Below, one piece after another: positions 1 to 13,200 of a stretch of DNA of 64,000 nucleotides. Location: assembly GCF_022539315.1 (NCBI RefSeq), contig NC_066313.1, forward strand, positions 66,591,934 through 66,655,933. Reading direction: 5' to 3'. Each line of letters begins with the position of its first letter. Within the stretch, counting starts at the first letter, position 1. Source of the stretch: Serinus canaria. Its lineage: Eukaryota > Chordata > Aves > Passeriformes > Fringillidae. Under the pieces are notes generated by a model. It was given only the letters and a program-made list of their open reading frames with translations. It had not been told where the DNA came from and ran no database searches. Both the position numbers and the translations under genes were made by a program.

Positions 1-337
1 TCAGCAGTCTAAAACATTCTCACAAGGGGAGGTGGAAGGGCAGGCATTGATCCTTCTTTCTGGTGACCAGTGGTGGAACCTGAGGGAATGGCCTGAAGTT
101 GTGTGAGGGGAGAGGTTAGTTTGGAGATTAGAGAAAGGTTCTTTACCAAAGGGTGGTTGGGCACAGGAACAGGCTCCCCAGGGAAGTGGTCACAGCACCA
201 GCCTGGCAGAGTTCAAAAAATGTTTGGACAACACTCTCAGGGACATGGTGTGACTCTTGGGGTGTGCAGGGCCAGGAGTTGGACTATGTTGATACTTTGT
301 GTGCCTACCAACGCAGGATAGTCTATGATTCTACATA
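1..337 (+). mobile_element. CR1 LINE, 3' end fragment
   Basis: This is the 3' tail of a chicken-repeat-1 non-LTR retrotransposon, and its 5' part lies outside the window. The recognisable blocks run in order: a segment reading like 'tctggtgaccagtgg', then 'ggaatggcctgaagttgtgt', then 'ctttaccaaagggtggttgg', then 'aggctccccagggaagtgg', and finally a terminal 'ctatgattctaca' close to position 337. These match the end of CR1 ORF2 and the 3' UTR in order and spacing. Two short open frames across it are chance frames. The copy is diverged and has lost the usual repeated tail. It is a transcriptionally dead relic. Confidence 0.93.
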
Positions 338-3300
338 AAAATTCAGAATAAAAGTATTGCAAAAAACTACTGCAGCACACCTTAAATCCTTAGGTCTCAA
401 TGAACTTATATTCATTCTGCTTATTACCATGGACAGACAATTGGTAATAGCTCTTACTTGTAAGGAATAAACTTAAAAGCATAGATTCTTTACTCTTTGG
501 TGATTGGGGCTTCAATATTTGAATGTGGTCCAGTAGTCAGAAGCAAAAAAATACCACAATATAGGTAAGACTGTATCTGTAAATGAATATTTATAAATTG
601 ATGTCTGTATAGCAGTTCTGCCATTCCTTGTGTTTTCACTTACAAGGAGGAAGAGATGTGTTCATGTTTTATTTTTAATAACAAAAGATCCATTTCACAC
701 TGTGCTTTTGTGTAAACAAAAAAATTGAAATTTTCAATAGCAAAAACTTCTTCCAATGTAACAAGTGCATGAAAAATTTATTATTGATGATATTACATTC
801 TCTACATATTTCCTGACTTTTTAAAATGAATTGACCTTCCTTAAAAACCATTAAATAGTGGCTGTTCCTCTCTTAATTTTCTTTGGTGACTAAAAAGATA
901 GAAAAAAAAAAGGTTAATTTAGGGCAAAAGTAATACCTGGTGACCAATTAAGAATTTTCATGTTTCTGTCCCTTTCCTTCCTCTGACCCATCACATTCTC
1001 AGACCCTTCCCTACTATTCTGGGTCATTTATTTTGTGTCAGCATCAGTTTTAGTCCCCTCTAATTCACTGGCTGCAGGGTTTACAAGATTATTTATGGTG
1101 ATTTTTGTGTGGCAGGCCCCTGTTCACCAGGGACTCAGTGAGATAAAAATGTCAACTTGGACTTAAACCAATGGCCATAAAGCTACAAGGTAAGTGCAAT
1201 TTCTTCTGATCCAACACAGCTCTTCCAAGGGTTGTTTTCAAAAGACAGGAATGTTAGCTGTGTTTTACAGCACTGAAATGCATGTTTGGCATCAGGGAGC
1301 CCCCGAGCCCCAATACATGGAGGCACAGTGTGAAATTCAGATTGTTCTACTTTTAGTGGTTTATCTTGTCTATGCTCCCCAACCCACTTTCCGAAACTGG
1401 AGAGGAGTTTGATAAAAGGTAAAGTAAATCTGACAATGTCATATCAGCTCTCCCCAAGGAGTTTATGCACTGGTATAAAATCACAGAGAAACAATCACAG
1501 AGAAACCAGGTTGCAGCTTTGGACAATCAGTGCCTAAATCCATAGAGCAATTTGAGTTACTTACACCCTTTTGCCTAATCCCCCCTTTTTGACCTGCTTC
1601 CCCTTATGCTGTGAAGAGAAGTATGTATTTTTGCTATTAGACTTTGTGAGCTGCACTGCACGGGAAGAGATGTGAGGGCACAGGATGGGAGGTTCACATC
1701 CAAGTAGCACCATGCAATCTGATGTGACATATATATTTAAAAATCACTTCCAGGGATATTTTCAGCAAGAGGAACATATTCTGGGTAGCATAAAACCAAG
1801 TCAGGTAATGTAAAATATCTGAATTATCTTTGAGTATATCAAAATCTATTTATTCCTAACACAGAACACTGTGAAAACATCTTTTTTTTTCTCTTTGCCA
1901 GGTTTAGACTGCCTTAAAGTTGTTGCTCCTTCCTCAGGATCACATGGAATTCTTTTTCCATACTGTCTTCTGCTAAAATTTCTGTGATGTCGCACAGATT
2001 GGTCATTAGCTCCATAATAGACCAGTGGATCTGAAAAAAGAAGGAACAGAATGAGAGAAAGACAAAATGAGGCGGCAAGAACAAGCTGAGGAAATTATAA
2101 ATTCTTGGAAAAATATTTCAGGCAAATTATCACAGTTTTAATGACTCCAGTGGAGCACCTTCTTAGGCCTCTCCTAGGAACAGACTTGTCATAACTTACA
2201 TGAAGAATGGGGTCACTTTCCACAGAGTTGTCACTTTATATAAGAGCTGAAGATCTGGCTTGGGCCACAGTTTCAGCATATTCTGCCTTTGTGTATAAAT
2301 GAAGTCAGCCTGGCCTGTGACCCTGGCAGAGCTTTCCAGATTCCCTGTCAGGTGACATCAGCTCATTTCTCTCATGCAAGCACTACCAGCCTTAAGGCTG
2401 CTCTAGAAACCCCACTAGCAAATAACACAAATTAATTTAGCCTTCCAGAAAGGTTCTGGAAGCAATGGGAGCTGTGCAATAGTCTGTCATCAATGCTTTC
2501 CAAACTTTCAGTCTTCTAGCTCCATATTGGTACTTGTTTGTTGTTTAGTGCTGTTTCATGAATCAAAGTTTCATAAGTGTTACATTATGCAACATGCCAT
2601 GAAAAAAAGAGCTATGCAACTTGTTTATTTTGATTCCAAATTCCCTAGTTTTCAAAAAAATACCTTCTAGCAAATCAGCTCCTATCAGGGTCTGAAGATT
2701 TTTAACAATGGATGTCTCCAGCTGCTATTTCTCTCATAGAAGAATAGGTATTTTTTTGTAAGTTAGACAAGCAAATGTTACCTGCTCTCAGCTGAGACAT
2801 CAGTTATTGTTCAGATATTGAAACTAGTAGCTGCAGAGTGAACAAATATATTATATGCATGTTAACAGGTATTTTATGTTCCCCAGCCTTACCACGTGTT
2901 CCTTTGAAAATGATCTTCCCACGGGCAGGGTAACCTCCTCTATTTTCCAATCCATCTTGTGCTCAAACTCACCACCTCCGTTTTCAAGTGTCTCAACACA
3001 GGTCCTGTAAAACTTAGGGTACTTCTAAGCAACATCTGATCATTTCCCACACTCAAGACAGCAGCATTATTTGTTAAAAGCTGATCACTTTGTTCTCATT
3101 TCTGCAAGAGCAAGGAATTGTTTGTGGTATCAGCTTAGATGGCAATGATGATCTGTATGAACTCACTATCTCTTGAGCAGCATTTATGTGGACAGACAGG
3201 GAGAGACATTGCTGTTCATTTCTGTTTGTATGGGGAAAAGCAGTAATTTGAATAGAATGAACTATCCAGCCAACTCCTACTGCTGGAGCTCTCTGGCAGT

Positions 3301-3805
3301 GCCTGGTGAAGGTCTGTGCAGCTGGCTGGGTACTTGCAGTGAGGAGGGACCTTCTGCAGTGTGTCCATGGTGGAGAACAGACACTGATTTATGGCGTGAG
3401 GTTTTGTTTGGCCATGCCAGCCTCAAACATATGCAGCTGGAGGGGGGTTAGGTTTGTGCACTAGCCTGCCCTTTCAATCATATACATTCAAGTCCTATTC
3501 AGAGCGAATTTCACAATTTTTCATATATAAATTAGACCTGTTATGGGTGTATACTTCAGGATGAATATGTGAAGAAGGCTGCATAATTTATGCCTCATCT
3601 ACTTATGTACTTTCCACTATGGATAACATAAAATGTGATACTAGAAAACAAGACTACTGTCTTCAGTAGATAATGCCCCAAAATCCCTGAGCTAAGCTTC
3701 AGTTCTTCCAATGAAATCCTCATTTAAAAGTTAATATTCGGTGTCAGATAGATCACAAGTTTGATGATAGCACTCAGCTTAGAACCTAAGCTCTTTTTAT
3801 CAAAA
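338..3805. other. Unique AT-rich stretch, no gene seen
   Basis: I see no coding exon, RNA gene or recognisable transposon here. A 14-bp unit is tandemly duplicated at 1479-1506. The 92-codon open frame at 3173-3451 lies in a slightly GC-richer patch and shows no motif, repeat or splice context that would support translation. Any old repeats present are too decayed for me to name. Confidence 0.6.
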
Positions 3806-3825
3806 AACAAAACAATTGTTTTGTT
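3806..3825. repeat. 20-bp perfect palindrome
   Basis: The sequence AACAAAACAATTGTTTTGTT reads identically on both strands. A partial third copy (caaaacaatt) follows at 3831-3840. The palindrome sits just upstream of the family A LTR at about 3855, so it could be boundary or target-site debris. That link is inference. Confidence 0.8.
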
Positions 3826-3854
3826 GTTGACAAAACAATTGACAATAAGGTTAT

Positions 3855-4425
3855 TGCCATTGAACCGGGTGCAGATGCTGGCAGTGGGGGCTGCAGGGGA
3901 CATGGCTGATCCCTGCAGCTAAGGGGGTGGCACCTCGGGGGAGAAAGAGTTTAAGAAAGGGCAAAAAAAATGACCAAGAGAGGAGTGAGGGGAAAAAAAA
4001 GTGTGAAACAGCCCTGCACCCAAGAGGAGGAAGAGGAGGTGTTCCAGATAACAAAGCAGAGAATCCCCAGAGAACTATTCCAGCCCTTGGAGGTGATCAT
4101 GGTGGAGCAAGTATCCACGCTACAGTATGTAGAGGACCCCACCCTGGAGAAGCTGGATATTCCTAAAGGAAGTTGCAGATATGGAGAGTCCATGCAGTAG
4201 CAGCAGCTAAGTGTGAGAAGAAAGGGGTAGCAGAGAAGAGATGTTATGGACTGACAACAGTCCCTACTCCTTATTTCCCTTGTGCCCTTAGGGATTTGTG
4301 GAAGGTGGTTTAGATTTTGTCTTTGTTTCTCATCATTCAGCTCTATTATAAATTCGAAATAATTTAAATTATTTTTCCCTCAAGAATGTTGTGCCTGTGA
4401 TAGCAATTGGAGAGTGCCTTTATTG
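3855..4425 (+). mobile_element. Old avian LTR relic, family A, plus strand
   Basis: This block belongs to the same repeat family as the minus-strand block at 9574-10210. The two share TGTTATGGACT (4242-4252 here; its complement at 9746-9756) and the following pattern: a purine-rich half, then a GTTTCTCAT-like block, then an AAT-rich end near 4372. I recognise the family from memory as an avian endogenous-retrovirus LTR, and the layout (GAGGAGGAAG-rich 5' half, AT-rich 3' half) fits. I cannot give a Repbase name. The overlapping open frames at 3927-4166, 3970-4200 and the opposite strand come from its purine-rich composition. The right boundary is blurred. Confidence 0.65.
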
Positions 4426-4457
4426 TGATTATAATTATCAAACTGTTATCACAATAA
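4420..4457. repeat. 10-bp inverted repeat, 18-nt spacer
   Basis: TTATTGTGAT at 4420-4429 is answered by ATCACAATAA at 4448-4457, a perfect 10-bp stem around an AT-rich spacer. It falls at the decayed 3' edge of the family A LTR. No function can be assigned. Confidence 0.7.
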
Positions 4458-7400
4458 TTCTATTGAGATATTCTGTGAACACGGATAGGTTGTCACTTCA
4501 ACAGGTTGCTGTGATGGACTGACCTCAATCTCTTCTGCTGGTGTAAAAACAGGTTTTATCCTCTTGAGTCATTCTGTGTTGCTGTTTCTTAAGAGCTTTT
4601 CTTGAAAACCCTGCAGTAAGTGAGAGAAGACTGCTGCCTGGAATAATTTCTCCTTTGGGAACCAATTCTGATGCTTCATGTCTGGACACTGGATGCAGTC
4701 CTTGAAAATGTACTTCTCATGAGATCCAGTTTCTCCAGTTCTACAAGCATTTTAGTCACAGCAAGGCATTTTTTAGGATGTTGTCAGAAAGGATAGAGGA
4801 CCTGAAGGAGACAGGCATCTCTTTGAATGGACACTGGAAGGCAGGCATCATATCATGAGGGTTTTCAGGTGGCAGAAGATGGCTGGTTCCTTCAGGTCCA
4901 CACTCCTATATCAATGCTGTGTGATTGGTGCATAAATGTGTACTTGAAGGCTCACCAAGAACTCAAGAAAACTACATGGCTTATCCTTCCAAAGTGAACC
5001 AGGATTAGTACAAGATAATAAAAGAAGCCAGTATTCTGTGCCTTTTTAAGAGAGTGAGCAACATCCAGTACCCAAAGTTAAGCTCTTGAGTAAATAATGA
5101 AGGCGTTAAAAAAAATAAACAGAGAAGAAATTGCCTCAGTGCCATATTAAAATCCTTTTTCCTACTGTTTATGGCACAACAAATTGTTATTTATTTCTTT
5201 GACAAGTATCCAACTTGTATTTTGAGCTTGGTTTTCTTCTTGTTGTCAGTTGTTTGGTACTATATGTCACTGATAAAAATTGATTTACATGGAGAATGCC
5301 TATAATTAGAACTTTATTGAATTTAAGGAAATGTATCATAAGCAGTCACACAGAAGTCCAGCAAAACTTCAATTGCTTATGGGGAAAAGATTCTGAAAAT
5401 GCTGTAGAATAACTGTACTGTCAGTGTGTTCCCAAATACTTAGGGACAGTTGTAGAGATCAGAAGTCTAGTTGCACAGAGTCACTATATACATTTTAAAA
5501 CCTTCCCTGGGGCCTTGCTGCAATCCAGTATGTTTAAGTAATACTTGAGATGACCTTGGAATGACTTACACTTCCAGTTCTTTTACACTTACATGTCTGA
5601 CGACAACATCAGGACCAAATAGAGGACACTTAAGTAGCTATGATATTACCCAAGAAGAAAACATATCCTCCAAAAAAAGAAGTGATCAGGTACTGATGCA
5701 AACCTCAGCTAAACTACCTTTTTGGTGACTCCATCTCTCATTGTCTGCCCCGTCCATGAGCTAAAAGAAGGGGTGTATGCTAGCAAAATATTCCAGAGTG
5801 GGTCCCCAAATCACATTTAATGTTTCATATATATATATTAATATACATTAATGGATTGTCTCTGCTATGTAAATAAATTTGAAAGCATATACTATGTCCA
5901 CATTGGCCTTTTACTTTGGATCAAGAGACTGCTTTGAACTGGACTTTCAGGTCAGCTCAACTTACCACTTCAAGGTTATTAGCAACAAATGATCTCAGCA
6001 CTCACACTGGATTAATCTTTCACAAAAAATAAACTAAATACATGGTTTGAACAATGCAGAGAAGTCACTTCTGGGCAATAATTGCTCCATGGGTACTGGG
6101 CATGGCTACCTGGATTTGGGAGCTGCACGAGCTCCCTATGGAAGAGCCAGGGTAGGGTCTGACAAAAAGGTCCCATCCCACCACCCCAGCCTGGGAATGG
6201 CACATGCCAGAGAGCAGTAACTTACACAGTGCAGGGTGTGGGACTGGGACTAATGTGGTGCAAAACCCACAAAATCTGTACAGTGTTGCAAGGGTTTTTT
6301 GCTTCAGAGATCTTTACAACTTGCACCACAGTATTTGTTTCTGTGTAATTTTGCCACATCACTTGCTTTAGAATCTATCCTCTCTCTGCAGAACAAAGGC
6401 AGACAGATGTCTAGAAAAGCTGTACCTGAACTTGTCAATGTGTTTCCACTGTGGGCAATGAAAAGGAAAAGGTCTTTCCTGGTACAATTTAGATTAGTTG
6501 TGTGAAACTGCCTTAAAAAATACTTTTTCTCTGACTGAAAGTGCATAGAAGAATTAGGTCAGCTGTGGTAGATACATACATCTGAAGTTAGGTGAGACAG
6601 CTCTCATATGTGCTGAAAAACAAGGTACAATTCAGTTATATGTAGCACAAAACAGTATGACAGATAAAAGAGACTCTTCACAGATTACCAGGGATGTGAA
6701 TTCGCTTAAACTAGCCTCAAGGCGGCTTCAACCATTTATTTCCTCAAACAAAACAACTGATTTAATGACTTAGAAAGCTGGCTTCAAATGCTGTTGGCAT
6801 AAAAATCATGTAGTCCTGTAACTCCTAAAGATTTATTGCACGTATACAGAGCCAAACTCTATCATTCTCAGACCATTAGTTGTCCTTAGGGGAACCATAA
6901 AGCTTGCTACCTTTATACCTGGAGCTGAAAAGTGAAATAGAAGCTGAAGTGCAGTTAGAAAATAGAGCTGAGACCACTTAATTCCTCTTTCACACACCTT
7001 TCCTCACTACCCATGGCCAGGTATTTCCCTTGTGTCAGTTCTGGTGTTTTATTGAACACCGTGATGAACTGATCCATCTCTTGAAGTCCGAAGATAGTCT
7101 GTTTGCCTCGTCTTTCCTGCCCTTACATTCCCTCAGAAAAATAAAAAAATGTTGTAAAAATTATTTCTCCTAGATGACCTCAGTGAGCACTGGAGCTAGC
7201 ACAGGTCTCAGGGCAAGATTTTCCAACTGCAAGCAAAGGAGGAAAGAAAAGGCAGCAAGAAACAGGGGCAAGGTTACTCGTTCAGTAGATACAGCCGCAC
7301 TTTTGACTAGTACCCCAGGACAGCAAAAGCCTTTGCTGGCTTTGACAATCTTCCAAGCCAGCAGTGCCACCAGAGAAACTACCCTGTGGAACTACTTTAT

Positions 7401-8956
7401 TGGAGTTTTCAGCTGTATGGAGTGATGGCGATGATTTTCCAAGGCTGCTTCATTTATATAATGACTCAGGAAGGCTCCTTATCACCTCCTGAGAACTGAT
7501 ATTTAGCATAGAGGTGTGACTTTATACACAAACATTGAAGTACAAAAATTTTCTCACTCTCTTGGCCTTTACTAGAAAAGTGCTTCCTTGTTAATGGATA
7601 TCCACAACTGACTTGAGCAGTATTTTCCTCACTCTTCACTGACTAACAAATAAGTTGGCAGTTTCTTTGGTGAAAATGTTGTGCCAAGCACTTAATCTGG
7701 CTTACTACATGGCTGCACAAAGAGTTGTGAGAGAGAACAAGGTATGGAAAAGAACTAGATCCAAGGGCAACATCCCTCCAAGCTAACTATAGTTCTGGGC
7801 ACCTTTTTTACTCAAAAGCAAGAGCTGCTTGTCCAGGTTGTCTGTGTAACAGTGAGAAGCCAGTAAAACACAGAAACCAGTAAAATGAGTAAGGAAGTGT
7901 CTCATACTAGGCCTGAGAGCAGAATCGTCCACCCATTTAGCACTGATAGTTAAAATCCTTTTTAGATTTGGGGGTTAAAACCATTTCAGTCATTTGAAAT
8001 GGAAAACTGAAAGACCACAGAAATCTATGGAATGGGACAATGAGCTGAATGTTGTGAATCTGGGGTAGAAACCTCCAGACTCAATGTAGTTGTTATTAGG
8101 TCTTTCAAGTGTATACCAAGTGTACACAACAAGTGTATTTGGTGTATTACACCAAATCTAATCTACTGGTTGAGTTTAGGGAGAGGTGTGTGGTCAGGCT
8201 CTACAGGCAGGATGGAGAAGACAATTCAGAGAGACCTCCTAAACTCTAGCAAAGTTCCACACAGCTCAGTCATGTCAAGACATAGGGATGCTTTGCATGG
8301 GCTGCTGAATATTCCCTGAGTGCTCACACAGTTAGAAACAAATCTGAGGGCCACATGGCACCCAAAGTGCCACCTAGATACCAGATTATAGGCTTCTTTG
8401 GAATGGAGATATACCTCAGTATATCTACATTCAAAGTAGAGGGTTCCTAATATCCCTCATTTTTCTTTGCTGACCATGCAGTCTATATCAGTGCAGACAT
8501 TTAAACTATGTCAGATGTAGACATACACAGTGAGGGAGAAGGAATTTTCCTTCTAATATTTTGTGATCATTTTAATATAAAGCTCCTTTTAAAAATCAGG
8601 CATTATATTTCTACTTCTTTTCTTGTTACATAAATGCTCTTCTTTCCTGTGAAGTGGTGATTTGAAGGTTCTGGCCTGGAGAGTCAATGGACCAGATCAG
8701 AAATATCTGATATTGGCATCATAGGAAACAGTGAATTATAATGATGTTTCTACACGGGTGCTTATCTAGATGTGTTTCTTATCTGTGCACTTATTCATTG
8801 CACCCTTGTGTCATAAAACAGTAATTATTTTAGTTATTTTCTCAGGGCTCTTGTGGTATGTTGATTTCAGCTGACTTCCAGTCCCTCTCCCCCTTGCAAA
8901 CAAGGTGAAGAAGCTCATAGGTCTTCACGTGACAGGGAAAGCACTTACCACTTACT
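4458..8956. other. Unique AT-rich stretch, no gene seen
   Basis: No gene, RNA or identifiable transposon is visible. Small structures are an AT dinucleotide run near 5827-5839, a hairpin CCATTTCA/TGAAATGG at about 7980-8001, and a perfect 9-bp inverted repeat with a 3-nt centre at 8137-8157 (ATTTGGTGT/ACACCAAAT). Opposite-strand frames at 6299-6546 and 7170-7425 look like chance frames because both strands are open over the same bases. Confidence 0.6.
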
Positions 8957-9540
8957 TGTGCTGGTTTAACTGGGGTATAGTTAATTTTTTCATAGTGGTT
9001 GGTACAGAATTGTGCTTAACATACAGACAAACATTTAGAGTTATTTTTGTTATTACTGAGAGGGGCTTACAAAGAGACAAGGTCTTTTCTGCTTTTCCTA
9101 CTGCTATGCTGACGAGGGAGGTTGGGAGGAGACACAGCTGGGACAAGTGATGCAAGCTAACCCAGAGGATATTCCAGACCACAGGGCATCATCCTCAGCA
9201 TATAAAGCTGAGAGGAAAAAGGACTAAGGTGGGATGTTTGGAGTGATGATGCTTGTCTTCCTAAGTAACTGTTGTGTGTGATGGGGCCCTGTCCACCTGG
9301 AGATGGCAGAACACCTGCCTGCCCAAAGGAAGCAGTGAATTAATGTCTTGTTTTGCTCTGCTTGTGTGCACACCTTTTGCTTTTGCTTTTTCTTTTCCTG
9401 TTAAAACTGTTTTTATTTCAGCCCATAGGTTTTCAAGCTTGTACCCTTCCAATTCTTTCCCCAGTCCTGCTGGTGGGGGAGTGAGAGAATGTCTGTGTGG
9501 GGCTTGGTTGATGGCAGGGGTTTAAGCACACCACCAACTA
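8957..9540 (+). mobile_element. Avian ERV solo LTR, family B
   Basis: The block begins TGTGCTGGTTTAACTGGGG and ends near a GTTTAAGCACACCACCAAC-like terminus. Internally it has 'gttgggaggagacacagctg', 'gatattccagaccac', a TATA box (tataaag, 9201-9207) and 'ggagatggcagaacacctgc'. I recognise these in this order from a common avian ERV LTR of the ERVL-like group (memory, not a search). A more decayed relative lies at 21810-22376. No retroviral internal region flanks it, so it is a solo LTR. I could not find a convincing target-site duplication. The 81-, 83- and 76-codon frames inside are spurious. Confidence 0.82.
9201..9207 (+). promoter_or_regulatory. TATA box of the family B LTR
   Basis: TATAAAG follows 'atcctcagca', about 245 bp into the LTR, which is the expected place for the U3/R promoter. 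Whether it still drives transcription cannot be told from sequence. Confidence 0.6.
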
Positions 9541-9573
9541 CCATCATTTATAAAGCAGATTCAACTTTGGAAA

Positions 9574-10210
9574 ATGAATTTAATTAAATGCTAACTAAAA
9601 TAGATTTGGATAGTGAGAAATTAAAACAAAATTTAAAAAATACCTACCTGGCTTCTCAACTCCAGTACCCACTTCTCCCCTCTCTCCCTCCTGTGCCTGC
9701 CCTGCCCCAAGAAGCACAGGGGGATGGTGAATTGGGGTTGTGGTAAGTCCATAACAGTTCCTTTCTACCACTTTTTCCTGCTCACACTTTTCTCTTGCTG
9801 CAGCTTGTATGCTTTATACAGGCTTCAGTCCTTCAAGAATTTCTACAGCATGGACTCATCTCTATTGACCACAAATCCTTCATGACCTGTTTCCCATGAC
9901 ACGGGGTCCTCCACAGGCTGCAGTAAATCTGCTCTGGCATTGTCCTGTGTGGTCTGCAGAGACAGCTGGCTTCACCATGGTCTTCATGGGCTGTGTGGGA
10001 ACGTCTACTCTGGCTCTTGGGATGGGTCTTGCCCTTCCTCCTTCTCCAGCCTTGATGCTCCAATGATTGTTTTTCACATTTTTTTTTCCCCTTCCCTCTC
10101 CAAATTGCAGTGCATCATTTTGCCCATTCTTAAATACATTTTCCCAGAGGCACCACCAGTAGGGCTGACAGGGTCAGCTGCATCCTGCAGTAGGTCTTTT
10201 TTGGATCCAT
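9574..10210 (-). mobile_element. Old avian LTR relic, family A, minus strand
   Basis: This is the reverse-complement relative of the relic at 3855-4425. The AT-rich end lies on the left (9574-9650), then a purine/pyrimidine-asymmetric middle with AGTCCATAACA at 9746-9756, then CTGCTC/CCATGG-type repeats up to about 10060 and a degenerate right end with 'cagaggcaccaccagt' near 10146. It extends further than the plus-strand copy. The 147-codon plus-strand frame at 9940-10383 starts inside it and is antisense to the element, so I do not call it a gene. The family B LTR abuts its left end, suggesting insertion into or next to it. Confidence 0.7.
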
Positions 10211-13200
10211 ATGGAATGGAAAAAACTGTTTCCAGAACCAAGTCTTTGCATTCCTTAGATACAGAGCTGAAGACATCCAAAACAGAGCAGAAAATCAGAT
10301 TGGAATACAGAGGGTCATGTATGAAGTCCGGAGCGTTTTATTGTGCTTCCCACAGACGTGAATGTTGTGCATTTATTAGTTAAATTGTTACTGGAAGAAC
10401 TCTAGCATGTTTGACACCTGACTGGTTGATTTAAGTCTCCATCTCTCTTCTTAGTATTGTAAAAAGAGATAAAATGACTGGAACAGATTTTCTTACTGAA
10501 TTTTGGTGCAATTTTATGGGTTAAAAAAATGTATGACTTTGTGATCTAATACTTCAAACCCTTCTGCTTGACTTTATCTGCTTTCTACTCCACTATGAGA
10601 CCTAGATTACCTGTAAGAAGCTCACCCACTGATTTGCCTGGTTCCACAGTAAATTTTGTATAATTATCACTGCTGTTTTTACAGTAGTCCAACTTTAACT
10701 TTCAGCTTATGACAAATGTGTTCTTTCATTGAATCTTTTATCTGCTAGTCTCCATGGAACTTTTTATCTGCAAATAGTCTTGTTTTGAGACTGCTATGAC
10801 CCCACCATAACCAAAGATGCAATTTATTCTACTTTGGAATATCCAGAATTTCAACTGCAAATGCCAAAGTCTGATACTCTGTTATTTATATTCTCTTGAT
10901 TACAGCTTGGGGTGATAATGAACCTTCCTGCTCTGGCAGTGACATTGTTGCCATCCATCTTCTTTGTTGTGGCCTTTCACACTTTTGAATCTTCATAGTA
11001 TGTATTAAATATAAACAGAATTTTTATAGTCTGGTCACTTAATAGGAATTCTTTCCTTTTGCCCAAGAGCTGCACTTTGGGCTCATATAAAAAAGACAAT
11101 AGCTTTTTGCTTTGGAGCAAAAACGTTTGTTGGTTAATTTGTTAATTGGTTAGAAAAACAGTTTGTTGGTGACTGGGTAGTCACCTGGCTGCAAAGCATT
11201 TAATGTTTTGTGAAAGTTCATGCCTTAATATTGCAACTGAATCAAGATTTGTCGTATTAAATACACCTAAAATATTAAGCAAAAAGCATTGGAAAATTGG
11301 ATATTTATTAAAAAAAACAGTTTTTGTTTCAATGTTTCTTTTGGAATTATGCTTTGAAGTACATTAATGAAATGAGCTTGATACTTTCATGTACAAATTT
11401 TGAGATTGAATTGATCTCTGTAAAATTTAGCCAACTAATCATATAAGCTTTACCTGGTATAAAGCAGAAAGACAGGCAGTTCCAGGAGCTAATTAATACA
11501 GAGAAAAAACTTTTAGCAGATTACTCACTTTCTGGAGTTATCTATCTTCAAAGACTGTGAGAAAACTCAAGACACCTGATGTTTGTATGTTTGAAATCAA
11601 GTGAGGTGAATCCCACCCCTAGTGCCAAGTCTGGGCTGGGGTAACTCAGGACTTAGATATTGCAACATGTCCCAGTGAAGCTGCAGATGGAAGATAGTCA
11701 TCAAAACTGAGATCACTACTATAGCATCATTATAGAATCAAACAAAAAAGAGTGGACAAGGTTCTCAAGGGGTTTTCTTTGTTTGTTTGCTTTCCTATAC
11801 CTCTTATCTTATGGCAATCTGTCTATAACAGTAGATATCCCACAGTTTGCTCATCCATTGGGAGGAAATCAAAGATTTGAAAATATACTCCAACACTATT
11901 AGATTATTTATTCAAAGCTGAATTTCTTTATTACTGAATTCTAAATTTAAATGTATTGTTTTTTTCTTCTCACATGAAAACATTAGGCCTTATTCTCAAC
12001 AGCTTTGCCAAAGAGAACAATGTTTTATAGTTTCAGACAAAGTGTAGCAATTACAGCAAGGTGCAGTCCTTTGAGATAAGCATTTGTAGCTTGTAGATTA
12101 CCATGAAAGTAAGGGTATTTCAACGAAGCCCGTTCCCCTCCACACTCCGTCACTTTCCATTACTGACAATCCATTGGCATGGCACGTATGGACAAAATTC
12201 CCTGCACACTGAGAGCTTGGGGAACTCATATCTGTTTGTTAAAGTAACAGTTGCATTTAATCAAAAGAAAAATCCATCCTCCATTAATAAATAATGTATG
12301 CATCTAACATTATAGACAAGCTAGAAAATACAAACAGTTCTAGTTTTTGAGTTCCAGCATTTGAGTGTGATGTTTGCCTTTTGTAAAAGTTGTACTTCTG
12401 ACTTATAAGGACATCACACTCATGATGTTACATTTAGGGTTGTATGGAGTCTTGGGCTTCTAATATGGATTCATATGTGATTTGGAGATAAAAGATGTCT
12501 CTTGAGCCTTAGGCTGGGATACAGGGCTTCAGCCAGACAGGGTTGTGTTTAACAATTACACAATGTCAAGCACTAAACACATCTTCATAAGAAAGAATAG
12601 GTGGGCAGAAAGTAGGAGAAGCGTTTTCTGTAGGGTCCCTGTTTCTTAAGGATTCAGATCATCTAATAATTCATCTACTGCACCTTAAACATTCTCCCCT
12701 ATATCCTGTATCAAAAAAACCTGAAAAACATTTACAAAAATTTAAATCAGATTGAAATCTGAGCTATTGATATTTTCATATATGACACAGTATGTTTTCT
12801 TCTTGTTTTAACTGAGAAGGAGCTTAATCTACTGATTTTTTTCTACACAAGTATCTTTTTACTAGATTTTGGGAATTTTTATTTATTTCTAAGAATGCAG
12901 ATAAGGGCTACTAAAATTTTCCAACTTATTAGTAACTTCTATTGATATTAGTGAAATCTATGTATTCAATTGAAAATCCTTTTTGCATTTTTTCAGCATT
13001 TAATATACACTTTTAGAAGATGGGTCTTCTTTTATGAAATTAATTAATATTTTTAAGCATCTTTGAAATGTATGGAAATGGTGCAGACAGTGTAAGTGTA
13101 TCCAGGCTTTTATTGCGAGTGGAAAAATAAGAGAAATACCTTATTCTTTGTTTGCTTGCTGAAAGAGAACTATTGCTATGTGAGATTCCCTGGGCTACCC

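Noticed and set aside
3851..4200. Four overlapping frames on both strands, one lysine-rich
   Set aside because: They come from the purine-rich half of the family A LTR. Openness on both strands argues against coding.
9940..10383. 147-codon plus-strand frame as a gene
   Set aside because: Most of it is antisense to a family A LTR relic, and the rest has no motif.
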